In this document: positions 50,255-58,361 of the stretch, piece after piece
How the letters are laid out: every line of letters begins with the position of its first letter
Numbering within the stretch: the stretch's first letter is position 1
NCBI GenBank assembly: GCA_934691725.1
Contig: CAKUTF010000006.1
Span: forward strand, 1 to 64,000
Reading direction: 5' to 3'
Length of the DNA: 64,000 nt
Source: an uncultured Fibrobacter sp.
GTDB lineage: Bacteria > Fibrobacterota > Fibrobacteria > Fibrobacterales > Fibrobacteraceae
Translations under genes and position numbers: made by a program
The notes under the pieces: model-generated
Told to the model about the DNA's origin: nothing
Seen by the model: only the letters and a program-made list of their open reading frames with translations
Databases searched by the model: none

Positions 50255-51001
50255 GAAACATTCAAAAGACTTTTCTTCAAAACACTCCGCCTTGTCGCAG
50301 TCTTTGCGATTCTTTATCTCTGCATCCTGTTCTACATGGCTGTTTCGGAGCGCAGATACGCCTTTCCTCGAGCCCAAATCGACAAGGATTCCGCCGAATC
50401 GCTTAAAGAAAATGCGGTCCTGTGCCCAGCGGAAGACGGGAAAAATCTCCAAGGATGGATTCTGAACGATTCCGCGCCAAATACCGTGCTGTATTTTTCC
50501 GATGCCGGCGAGGACGCTTCGACTTTTCTCTCGAACGCCAAGCGAATTTCAGGCATACGCCTAGTCGGCTTCAACTACCGCGGTTCCGCCGGAAGCGAAG
50601 GAACGCCCGGCGAAAAATTCTACGAAGACGACATCCGCTCCATGATAAGGTGCGCCGGTTCATCAAATCCGGTTCTTCTCGGACACGGGACTGGCGCCAT
50701 CGCCGCCTACAATTCTTTTGCGAGCGGTTTCGGCAAAAAAGCCATCCTGGTCGATCCGTCCGAAAGTTTCAGCGCAAGGCTCGCGGAACGCTACCGCCTA
50801 TTCTTTCCCGAATTCCTGAGCAGGACAAAGACCCGAATGCTCTTTGGCGGCGGAAAGGACCTGGCGATTGTCGTCCTGGACAATCCGAGAAAGCGCGGAC
50901 TTTCGCAAAAGCTTTTAACCGCCCACCCCGAATATTTCACGGTCGTCGAGCGAAACGGAAAATCCCTTCTCAAAATTCTCGAAAACCTCTTTGCGGAATA
51001 A
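50252..51001 (+). CDS. Membrane-anchored alpha/beta-hydrolase fold protein without nucleophile
   Basis: The 249-aa protein has one N-terminal membrane anchor (about 10-30) and an alpha/beta-hydrolase fold facing the periplasm. The segment FNYRGSAGSEGTPGE (about 107-121) and the elbow LLGHGTGAIAA (142-152) match BAAT/FrsA-like hydrolases, but the nucleophile position in GxSxG is glycine (Gly146 in GHGTG), and I see no convincing catalytic histidine. It may be a non-catalytic binding protein. The start is chosen because the TATCTT box is 7 nt upstream; a longer frame to 50180 runs through the terminator. Confidence 0.6.
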   Translation: METFKRLFFKTLRLVAVFAILYLCILFYMAVSERRYAFPRAQIDKDSAESLKENAVLCPAEDGKNLQGWILNDSAPNTVLYFSDAGEDASTFLSNAKRISGIRLVGFNYRGSAGSEGTPGEKFYEDDIRSMIRCAGSSNPVLLGHGTGAIAAYNSFASGFGKKAILVDPSESFSARLAERYRLFFPEFLSRTKTRMLFGGGKDLAIVVLDNPRKRGLSQKLLTAHPEYFTVVERNGKSLLKILENLFAE

Positions 51002-51060
51002 CACAAATTAACGCCGTTACCTTGTCTGCAATCCGTTATTTTGTTAGATTTTTAACCAGA

Positions 51061-51088
51061 AATTCCGCTTGCCTGTCTCCGGAATTTT
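51061..51088 (+). terminator. Weak hairpin, possible terminator
   Basis: AATTCCG (51061-51067) pairs with CGGAATT (51080-51086) and the 3' arm is followed by only four T. It lies 60 bp after the hydrolase stop and could end that transcript. Confidence 0.35.
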
Positions 51089-51115
51089 GCGAACTTTACG
51101 AAGGAACTTTTGTTT

Positions 51116-51757
51116 ATGGAAACCTACAAGGCTAGAATGGACATCCGCGGATTCATCCGCTTTACCAAGGAACTCGCTGAAAAATTCAAGCTGAAAAACA
51201 CTCCGTATGCAGATATTTTCATCGACACGGTGGGAAAGCGCATCGCAATCGTTCCTACAGCCAAGCTCAAGACAACTTCATTCCGCCTTCTTCCTTCTAA
51301 CGAAACCTATCTTCTCTATCTTCGCGGTGCAATGAAGACGGTCGATATCCCGGTTGTTTCCGGCGACGTCGCCATTTCAAAAGAGGGCGATAAGCTTATT
51401 TTCCAAAAGAAAAATTCCAAAAAGGCCGGTCCGTGGACGATATATGCATGCCGCAATTCCGCGGGACTTCCGATGATTTCCATCGATCCGCGCGGAACGA
51501 TGATTCTCGACAAGCGATGCATCACGGCTCTCGATACAAGAAGGAACAATGCGATGACCCCGGAATACGATGCGAAAAAGAAAACTTTCAAGTTTACTTT
51601 CGGCAAGAAGGGACTACTCAATGTCCGCACCATCGACAGCCACGCGAGCCTATCCATGATGGGAACATTCCATGCGTTCGGCGTCAAGCTTCCCGAAATC
51701 CATACACGGCTGAGCGTCCAGATTTCCGAAAATGTCATGACTTTCAAGATGGGTTGA
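51116..51757 (+). CDS. Conserved-looking protein of unknown function (213 aa)
   Basis: The 213-aa protein is basic, lacks a signal peptide and membrane segments, and shows alternating short strands. The start (METYKARMDIRGF) is preferred over TTG at 51110 because AAGGA is 10 bases upstream. No domain is recognised; the first 60 residues (FTKELAEKFKLKNTPYADIF, TVGKRIAIVPTAK) look like a small mixed alpha/beta fold. It lies one base before the next gene, with which it forms an operon. Confidence 0.6.
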   Translation: METYKARMDIRGFIRFTKELAEKFKLKNTPYADIFIDTVGKRIAIVPTAKLKTTSFRLLPSNETYLLYLRGAMKTVDIPVVSGDVAISKEGDKLIFQKKNSKKAGPWTIYACRNSAGLPMISIDPRGTMILDKRCITALDTRRNNAMTPEYDAKKKTFKFTFGKKGLLNVRTIDSHASLSMMGTFHAFGVKLPEIHTRLSVQISENVMTFKMG

Positions 51758-51758
51758 T

Positions 51759-52178
51759 ATGATCGAAATTTTCAAGGTTTTCTACACGGTCCACTACAAT
51801 TTCGCAGCGCTTTCGCTATTGCTACTTCTTCTCGTCATCTTTCTTCTGACCAAGAAGAATTTCAAGTGGAGCCTCATCTTTCTAGCGGTCATCGTCGCCA
51901 TCAACGTATTCATCTGGCGGCGGACAAACGGCAAGGTTTGGAGCGTCACGGAAACGCCGGAACAGACCGATGCGTGGAACACGCCGAGCCCGGTCACCTA
52001 CAGGTTCTACGCTCCGGACCATTGGACAGTCAAGACGGAAAGCGGCGAAGAAATGCACTGGTGCTGGGTCGAGACCTACAAGGAAAAGTTCCTGTCGTTC
52101 GACTTCGTGGATAGGCTATGGGGAACCAAGGAAGCGAAGAAGCTCCGCGAAGCCTCCGAAGAACGCCTCGGACAGTAA
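51759..52178 (+). CDS. Small membrane protein with two transmembrane helices
   Basis: The 139-aa protein has two hydrophobic helices (about 14-30 and 37-53) separated by a KKNFK turn, followed by a soluble tail of about 85 aa. The tail (KVWSVTETPEQTDAWNTPSPVTYRF) has several aromatic residues and one Cys. No family recognised. The ATG is one base after the stop of the previous gene (TGATATG), so the two are co-translated. It ends three bases before the convergent lpxH stop. Confidence 0.6.
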   Translation: MIEIFKVFYTVHYNFAALSLLLLLLVIFLLTKKNFKWSLIFLAVIVAINVFIWRRTNGKVWSVTETPEQTDAWNTPSPVTYRFYAPDHWTVKTESGEEMHWCWVETYKEKFLSFDFVDRLWGTKEAKKLREASEERLGQ

Positions 52179-52181
52179 AAT

Positions 52182-52922
52182 TCAAATTGAATCTTTTGTA
52201 AATCGGAAAACGGAAATTTCGCCGTTTTCCATTTTTGCATAGTTCATTTCGAAAAGCCACTGCCCGGGAGAAACAACCGTTCCCTCGGGAACATTCCAAA
52301 CTCCGGAAATATGGTGGTGGCCATGGACGCAGATATCGCAACGGTTTTCACGCATCCTTGCGTTCGAAGCGTCTAGGTATTCCGGAATCTCGATGACGCG
52401 ATCTTGCCCCGCCTTGCGGCTCCTGTTCCCGACAAAACGGGCAATGTCCATTCCCAAGTCAGGATGGATTTTCCGAAAAAGAAACCTCGACAGGCGCGCA
52501 TCGAGAATTTTTCTCGCCAAGCGATAGCCCCCGTCGCTTTTGGGAATCCCGTCGCCGTGCATCAGATAGACCCGATGGCCTTGCAACTGATCACACACAA
52601 ACGAACGGTGAACGGAAACGCCCAGCTCCTTAGGAAAGAAATCTTCCAATGCAAAGTCGTGATTTCCCATCAGGTAATGGACTTCCGCACCAGAATCCAC
52701 CAAATCGCCCAAAGCGCGGTAGAGCGGAAAATGCCCGCGGGAAACATAATGGCGATACTCGTACCAGAATTCGAACAGGTCGCCTACCAAAAAAACATGC
52801 GAAGCTTTTCCGACAAGGCTTTTCAAAAAGCGGACGAGAAGCTCTTCGCGCGCAGGAATCGCACCCGGAGGATTCACGCCCAGATGCGCATCGGAAAAGA
52901 AATAGGCAGGCAGGGATTGCAT
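52182..52922 (-). CDS. lpxH: UDP-2,3-diacylglucosamine diphosphatase
   Basis: LpxH hydrolyses UDP-diacylglucosamine to lipid X in lipid A synthesis. The 246-aa calcineurin-like phosphoesterase has the metal motifs FSDAHLG (DxH), GDLFEFWYEY, MGNHD, MHGDG and GHHH. The start lies 7 nt from a TACATT box on the minus strand, in a gap of only 31 bp that it shares with the divergent lipoprotein gene. This confirms a lipid-A-type outer membrane. Confidence 0.9.
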   Translation of the reverse strand: MQSLPAYFFSDAHLGVNPPGAIPAREELLVRFLKSLVGKASHVFLVGDLFEFWYEYRHYVSRGHFPLYRALGDLVDSGAEVHYLMGNHDFALEDFFPKELGVSVHRSFVCDQLQGHRVYLMHGDGIPKSDGGYRLARKILDARLSRFLFRKIHPDLGMDIARFVGNRSRKAGQDRVIEIPEYLDASNARMRENRCDICVHGHHHISGVWNVPEGTVVSPGQWLFEMNYAKMENGEISVFRFTKDSI

Positions 52923-52953
52923 ACTTAAAAATGTAATAATCTATCTTTTATCC
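52923..52953. promoter_or_regulatory. 31-bp divergent region with two facing -10 boxes
   Basis: For lpxH (minus) TACATT lies at 52930-52935, 7 nt from its ATG. For the lipoprotein (plus) TATCTT lies at 52942-52947, 6 nt from its GTG. Both messages would be leaderless, and each -35 would fall at or beyond the start codon of the opposite gene. Confidence 0.45.
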
Positions 52954-53499
52954 GTGAAAATTTTCCTCGGCATTCTATCCGCGCTTTTACTTTCCGCCTG
53001 TGCGCCTTCCCTATACCATACGGATTTTTCCAGCGATTTCCAGGGAAACGAAAACCTTGAAATTTTCTTTTCTGCAAAAGAAAGCGGCGATTCTGTCGAA
53101 ATTTCCGACAGGCTGAAAAATTTTTACAGAAGCTCGCTTGAAAAAACGGTTCCTGTCGGCTGTAAATTGAGCCTTTCGTTCGACGGCAATGTCGAGGAAC
53201 GCTACGCAAGTCTCTGGTATCTCGGAATTTTCGTTCTTGCGCCATTCTGGCCCGCCATGCCTCGCGAAGACGATATTTCCATGTCGCTTTTTTCGGAGCT
53301 TTCCTGCGACGGAGTTACCGTCGAACGGGCAAAATTTTTAGAGGAAGAACAGCCCCGACTCTTTTGGTATGGCCCTTACCGAAACGGCTATATTCAAAAA
53401 CGGGCCGACATGATCCACATAAAGCTCGCCGCAAGGCTCAAGCAGTCCCTGCAACAAAACGTTCCCGCGGACAACACGATTCGCTCGGACTTTTACTAA
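52954..53499 (+). CDS. Small lipoprotein, GTG start
   Basis: The 181-aa lipoprotein (lipobox LLSAC) has the start GTG at 52954, supported by the -10 box 6 nt upstream and by the signal peptide that begins there. The mature part contains a hydrophobic segment (YLGIFVLAPFWPAMP, about 90-104) and two cysteines. No family recognised. It precedes rsmI by 9 bp, so both probably belong to one operon with lnt. Confidence 0.6.
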   Translation: MKIFLGILSALLLSACAPSLYHTDFSSDFQGNENLEIFFSAKESGDSVEISDRLKNFYRSSLEKTVPVGCKLSLSFDGNVEERYASLWYLGIFVLAPFWPAMPREDDISMSLFSELSCDGVTVERAKFLEEEQPRLFWYGPYRNGYIQKRADMIHIKLAARLKQSLQQNVPADNTIRSDFY

Positions 53500-53508
53500 C
53501 TTCAAAGT

Positions 53509-54195
53509 ATGCACACACTTTACATCGTCGCCACCCCCATCGGAAACCTCGAAGACATCACTTACCGAGCCGTTCGCATTTTAAAAGAGGTTTCCCTCAT
53601 CCTCGCCGAAGACACGCGCCATTCAAGGCTTCTTCTCGACCACTACGACATCCGCACAAGAACGGAAAGCTATCACGATTTCAACAAGGAAGAGGTGACG
53701 CCCAAATATGTGGAATATCTCAAAAGCGAAGGCGACATCGCCATCATCAGCGATGCGGGGACACCCGGCATAGCCGACCCGGCGTTCAACCTTGTCCGCG
53801 AATGCGTCCGCGAAGGAATCGACGTGCGAAGCGTTCCCGGAGCCTGCGCCATGATAAACGCTCTGGTTTCTAGCGGGCTTCCGACCGACCGTTTCCGCTT
53901 TGAAAACTTTTCGCCCAAGAAAAGCGCCCAGCGTCTGCACCTGCTCGAAAAGCTGAAAACGTCCGCCGATTCGACGCTCATTTTCTACGCTAGCCCGCAC
54001 AACCTAGTCAAGTTCATCGACGAAATCCGCCAGGTCTTCGGAGAAATTCCCGTTGCGCTGATGCGCGAACTGACCAAGAAATTCGAAGAGCGTCTCGTGG
54101 GAACTCCGTCGAAGCTGCTCGAGCATTACAAGACCCGCGAACCGAAAGGCGAATACGTGCTGCTCTTCCATCCGCAGGGAAAAGGCGGGCTATGA
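53509..54195 (+). CDS. rsmI: 16S rRNA (cytidine-2'-O)-methyltransferase
   Basis: RsmI methylates C1402 of 16S rRNA at the ribose. The 228-aa SAM-dependent tetrapyrrole-methylase-fold protein has LYIVATPIGNLEDITYRA, LAEDTRHS, ISDAGTPGIADP and RSVPGACA, all typical. The C-terminal helical domain is shorter than that of E. coli RsmI. Its stop overlaps the lnt start by 4 bp. Confidence 0.96.
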   Translation: MHTLYIVATPIGNLEDITYRAVRILKEVSLILAEDTRHSRLLLDHYDIRTRTESYHDFNKEEVTPKYVEYLKSEGDIAIISDAGTPGIADPAFNLVRECVREGIDVRSVPGACAMINALVSSGLPTDRFRFENFSPKKSAQRLHLLEKLKTSADSTLIFYASPHNLVKFIDEIRQVFGEIPVALMRELTKKFEERLVGTPSKLLEHYKTREPKGEYVLLFHPQGKGGL

Positions 54196-56096
54196 TATTC
54201 GCTTTTCTGATCGTCCAGGCGATTTTGAATTTAGCGCTTGTCCGCGCAAATCCCGATGCCGAAGGAATCTATCTTTTTACGCCGCAGCTCGTACCATTCG
54301 TCTGCGCACTGCCGTTTCTGTTTTCAAAAAAAATCCGAAGCCGGTTTTCAAAAGTTCTCGGCATCTTTTGTGGGACAGGATTCCTTTCGCTAGCCATCGA
54401 CTACCTGCTGCGAACGCATGTCGGGCTTTTCCAGCTCTGCGCCGTTTTCATCCCGCTTTTCCTCTTCGGGCTGTTTCGGTTTGCCGTCTGGAATTTTCAC
54501 CGCATCCGGGAACGGGAATCGCGTTTCGCGCTTCTTGTCTGTAGCATCGGCTGGGGATTTTATGCGCTCGCATTCCCCCCGCTTCCTCTAGGCCCCGGCG
54601 CTCTGGTTTTCCTTGTCCCATGGTTCCTCGTCCTTTTACGATCCGGAATGCAGACCGCCCTTTTCGCATCGTTCTGGTCGGGATTCCTATACAACGTCAT
54701 CAACTACTACTGGATTTACAACGTGATGAATGTCGGACCGGCGGTCCTGATTTTCATCGGACTGATTCTCCTCATTTCCTACTTCAGCGTTTACAATACG
54801 ATAGCCGCCGCGGTATTTGTCAAGGCGAGAGACGCCAAGGTCAAGAATTTTCCCCTGTTCCTTGTGCTGTTTCCGCTGTTCTATGCCGGACTGGAAATGA
54901 CGCGGAGCATCGGGGATTTCAGCTTTCCGTGGAGCCATCTCGGATACGCTTTCGGCAAGCAGCTCGAACTTCTCCAGGCGCTGTCGCTCGTCGGCGTTTT
55001 CGGCTATACGGCGCTTGTCATCGCAAGCAATCTGGCTGTCGCCGTCGCCTTTATAAAAAAGAAAAAAGTTCTCTTCGCCGTGCCGATTCTCCTTTTCGCT
55101 GCCCTCTGGGGCTACGGCTCAGCAAGGCTTTCCACGAAAGAAGCTTCCCCATTTTATGCGGATGATTCCACGGAAATTCCAACCGTCGCCATCGTGCAGC
55201 CAAATATCGGACAGACAAGCAAGTGGAGCAAAGCCTATTACGATTCCGTTGTCCAGAAAACATGGAGCCTTGCAAACGACAGCATCGACTGGGATTCGGA
55301 CGCCCCGGACCTTATCGTCTTTCCGGAAACGGCCATCCCGGACTTTTTGCGCAAGCGGTCCCGCGAAAAGGATTGGATTTTCAACCGCATCAAGGACACG
55401 CGGACAAGCCTCTTTATCGGGACGCTCGACTACGACAGGAACGGCAAGCCTCCGCGACCGGTGAACCTCTACAACAGCGGCTTCCTCTTTAAACCCGGCG
55501 AAACCGGATACACGCGCTACATCAAGACGCATCTCGTCCCGTTCAGCGAAAGGATTCCCTTCGACGATATTTTTTCCATCTTGAACTATGTCGATGTCGG
55601 ACAGGGAAATTTCGTTCCGGGGAATGAGCGGCCCGTTTTCGAACCGTTTTCCTGGAGTCCTTTCATCTGCTACGAAACGATCTACGGCATGGAAATCCGC
55701 AGCGCGATCCGAAACGGTTCCCGGCTGATGGTCGATATCACGAACGATGGCTGGTTCGGGAAAAGCACAGCCGCGGCACAGCACCTGAACCAAATCCGCT
55801 ACCGCGTCATCGAAAGCGGCTACCCGGCTGTACGTTGCACCAACACAGGAATTTCCGCATTCATCGACCAGTTCGGCAACGAAGACATGAAAACGGAGCT
55901 CTACACGGAACGCGTCATCACGCGAAAAGTTCCGCTCCGCAGCAGGGATACGCTCTACTTCCACATCGGGGACGCGGTCGAATACGGGCTTCTCGGATTT
56001 TTCTTCGCCTATTTGGTTGCGCTCTGGGGATTTTCCAGATACGGCTTGCCGCCGAAACTAGTCTTTACGCAAAAGGCTTTCCCGAAGCTAGCTTAA
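54192..56096 (+). CDS. lnt: Apolipoprotein N-acyltransferase
   Basis: Lnt adds the third acyl chain to lipoproteins at the inner membrane. The 634-aa protein has several N-terminal membrane segments (up to about 300) and a nitrilase-like domain with the Glu-Lys-Cys triad: Glu379 in VFPETA, Lys445 in YIKTHLVPFSERIPF and Cys493 in FICYETIYG. It is somewhat longer than the E. coli enzyme (512 aa), with an extra N-terminal pair of helices. The many lipoproteins in this window fit the need for Lnt. Confidence 0.95.
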   Translation: MIFAFLIVQAILNLALVRANPDAEGIYLFTPQLVPFVCALPFLFSKKIRSRFSKVLGIFCGTGFLSLAIDYLLRTHVGLFQLCAVFIPLFLFGLFRFAVWNFHRIRERESRFALLVCSIGWGFYALAFPPLPLGPGALVFLVPWFLVLLRSGMQTALFASFWSGFLYNVINYYWIYNVMNVGPAVLIFIGLILLISYFSVYNTIAAAVFVKARDAKVKNFPLFLVLFPLFYAGLEMTRSIGDFSFPWSHLGYAFGKQLELLQALSLVGVFGYTALVIASNLAVAVAFIKKKKVLFAVPILLFAALWGYGSARLSTKEASPFYADDSTEIPTVAIVQPNIGQTSKWSKAYYDSVVQKTWSLANDSIDWDSDAPDLIVFPETAIPDFLRKRSREKDWIFNRIKDTRTSLFIGTLDYDRNGKPPRPVNLYNSGFLFKPGETGYTRYIKTHLVPFSERIPFDDIFSILNYVDVGQGNFVPGNERPVFEPFSWSPFICYETIYGMEIRSAIRNGSRLMVDITNDGWFGKSTAAAQHLNQIRYRVIESGYPAVRCTNTGISAFIDQFGNEDMKTELYTERVITRKVPLRSRDTLYFHIGDAVEYGLLGFFFAYLVALWGFSRYGLPPKLVFTQKAFPKLA

Positions 56097-56114
56097 AGGC
56101 CGTACGAATGTCCG

Positions 56115-57317
56115 TTAGATGCCGGAAGCGTTTCCGAGGATATACCGGACCGTCTTTTCCAAATCCGCCTGTTGCCGTTTGCTCACTTCCGCATACCGGT
56201 CCTCGGATTTTAAAGAACGCTCCAAATACCCCCTCCTCGTATCCAACAGCTGAATCATCCGATTCCGGATTTCGCTCTCGGAATAAGGATCGAAATACAG
56301 CGCAGCGTCCCCGCAGATTTCTGGAATCGACGTAGAACCGCTCGCCGCCACCGGGACGCCATAGCGCATCGACTGCATCGGCGGATAGCCAAAGCCTTCG
56401 TTGAGCGACGGAAAGATGAACGCATACGCATTTTGGTGCAGCAGCTCAAGCCGTTCCGTTTCCACGTAATCCAAAAAGACGAACCGCTCCGGATGGCGGA
56501 GATTTTTCCGATAGACTTTCGGATTCGGCACGCCCGTCACGACGGCCTTGAAATCCGGCACATCCTTCAGAAACGTTTCGGCAAGCCCGTCAAAAGCCTT
56601 TACCGCCAAAAGGTTGTTCTTTTCCCAGCGCGCTCCGCTTGTCAAGAGAAAATAATTTTTCGGAGAGACGCCGACAGGAAGCGTTCCCATGGGTTCGACT
56701 TCCAGCATCGGGCTGTAAAACACCGGAATTTCCACGTGCGAAAGTTCCGGGAAAAAATTCCGAATCGAAGCGCGGCTGTGCTCGCTCACCGTAATCGCAA
56801 AAACTTTCCCCGCCGCAATCCGATGCGCGAGACGTTCATACTTCGGCTTGTAAAAATACTTCTTCCACAGCTCGCGGTAACGCACAAGCGCTTCCGCCTT
56901 CTGCAAAAAACTCCTTGCGAATTGAATTCCCTGCGGGCTGTACTTCATTTCTAGCGCGCGCACGCCGTGCCACGTAAAGACGAACCGCGAAACGAAAACG
57001 TCCCACTTCTTCTCTAACGAATAAAGCGGCGTATAGAACGTATCGATTCGGTTTTCATCGATTATTTGCTGCGGCAACTTTTTGCGAACGTCAAAAAGAG
57101 GAACCCGATACTTTTTACAGGCGGAAACGATTTTCGGGTCCAGATATTTTCCCGAATCAAAAACCGCAGAAAGGCGAACTTCCGAAGAAAGCGGTTTCGC
57201 ACTTTCAAACAGCCTGTCCAAAATCGCAAAGAACACGACTTCGCCATACGAGCCGCCGCCGTGAAATTTCGCATTGTGGATGGGCTGCACCGCGACCAGG
57301 TTGTAGAGCAGGTTCAT
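56115..57317 (-). CDS. Glycosyltransferase family 4 protein
   Basis: The 400-aa GT-B enzyme has the GT4 C-terminal lobe with LTSGARWEKNNLLAVKAF and the acceptor-side EGFGYPPMQSMRYGVPVAASGSTSIPEICGDAA (ends of residues about 312-344 shown), which includes the conserved Glu pair that binds nucleotide sugar. It would add a sugar to a surface glycan. The ATG at 57317 has GGGG upstream and overlaps the GT8 stop (ATGA). The order in the cluster is flippase, GT8, GT4. Confidence 0.88.
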   Translation of the reverse strand: MNLLYNLVAVQPIHNAKFHGGGSYGEVVFFAILDRLFESAKPLSSEVRLSAVFDSGKYLDPKIVSACKKYRVPLFDVRKKLPQQIIDENRIDTFYTPLYSLEKKWDVFVSRFVFTWHGVRALEMKYSPQGIQFARSFLQKAEALVRYRELWKKYFYKPKYERLAHRIAAGKVFAITVSEHSRASIRNFFPELSHVEIPVFYSPMLEVEPMGTLPVGVSPKNYFLLTSGARWEKNNLLAVKAFDGLAETFLKDVPDFKAVVTGVPNPKVYRKNLRHPERFVFLDYVETERLELLHQNAYAFIFPSLNEGFGYPPMQSMRYGVPVAASGSTSIPEICGDAALYFDPYSESEIRNRMIQLLDTRRGYLERSLKSEDRYAEVSKRQQADLEKTVRYILGNASGI

Positions 57318-58324
57318 CGAATTTTCCCCAGCCATTCAAGCGGGCGAACGAGAATGGGCATTTTGCGATACAGGAACGCAAGCGTTCGCGCAAAGGCGTA
57401 AGACCGCACGACATCCGCCCCGAAAGTTCCCAATTTTTTCGTCTGGAACAGGAAAGCGTCCTTCGCATTTCGGATGACGGAATCGTAATAGGCGTTGATA
57501 TGGATATTTTTGTCGCTATCCACCGCCACCGGGATATTTTTCAATTCCGTATAAAAATTTTTCCGCAGAATCTTTGGCAAAAAGGCGTCCATCGAATCCG
57601 GGACAGGGCGACCGCAAGGATCGATAATCCGCGATCCGAAGAAATGGAGAATCTTTGCGTTTGGCAAGAAGCGCTTGCCGTAAGCGAGCTGGCAATTCCA
57701 CTCGCCGGGCATCTTCCGGATTTTATAGCCGAACGAAAAATCCGTTTCGGCAAGAGACGCCATGTCGTATGGGTAGTTTTTGGAAACCGAATACTCCCAA
57801 AGCTCGTGCCACTTCTTAAAAAACGCTCGCACTTCCGGCGTGTCGCTCGCAAACATCACGCCACCGTTAAAAAGCTCATCATTCAAAATCGGAGAAAAGC
57901 CAAGCATCTTCGCCGCGTTCAGCACTTTCTTCCGGTTGATGGCCTTGTGCAAGTTGGTGTGAAAATCGAGCACCGCATAGATTCCGCCGCGCCATTCCTC
58001 CGGGATATCCAGGTTTCCCACGACAGCGATGTCCGAATCCATATACAGGAAATCCCCATCGACCTCGTTCCGCATGACCGTTTTCAAGTAGCGCGAACGC
58101 TGCATTGGCGAAAGCTTTTCGTCGAGAGGGAGAACCTTCAGCTCATCGACAGCTTCCTTCAGCACGGCGCGTTTTCCCGTAAGCGTTTCCGCTGTCCTGT
58201 CGTCCGTGAGCATCGTGACGAAAGCTTTCGGGTTGTGACATCTGAGCGACGCAATCGCCACGAGCGTCTGTTCGCAGAAGAAATCCTTCGGGGAACTGGT
58301 CAAGACAAAGAGGTATTTGGTCAT
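57314..58324 (-). CDS. GT8-like glycosyltransferase, copy A
   Basis: The 336-aa GT-A enzyme begins MTKYLFVLTSSPKDFF and has the metal-binding DxD in FLYMDSDIAVVGNL, LNDELFNGGVMFA for the sugar and the EWNCQ block, like LgtC/GT8 family members. It is a paralogue of 60541-61482, sharing the pattern MQRSRYLKTVMRN/RSRLLKTNMRN. The ATG at 58324 lies 7 nt from a TATTTT box; the longer frame to 58480 is in the flippase. Confidence 0.85.
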   Translation of the reverse strand: MTKYLFVLTSSPKDFFCEQTLVAIASLRCHNPKAFVTMLTDDRTAETLTGKRAVLKEAVDELKVLPLDEKLSPMQRSRYLKTVMRNEVDGDFLYMDSDIAVVGNLDIPEEWRGGIYAVLDFHTNLHKAINRKKVLNAAKMLGFSPILNDELFNGGVMFASDTPEVRAFFKKWHELWEYSVSKNYPYDMASLAETDFSFGYKIRKMPGEWNCQLAYGKRFLPNAKILHFFGSRIIDPCGRPVPDSMDAFLPKILRKNFYTELKNIPVAVDSDKNIHINAYYDSVIRNAKDAFLFQTKKLGTFGADVVRSYAFARTLAFLYRKMPILVRPLEWLGKIR

Positions 58325-58331
58325 GGGACTA

Positions 58332-58337
58332 AAAATA
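58332..58337 (-). promoter_or_regulatory. -10 box next to GT8 start
   Basis: TATTTT on the minus strand (58337-58332) stands 7 nt before the ATG at 58324. No ribosome site is visible, so GT8 and GT4 may have their own leaderless promoter. Confidence 0.35.
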
Positions 58338-58361
58338 GAAAACGGGAAGAATTGAAATTCC

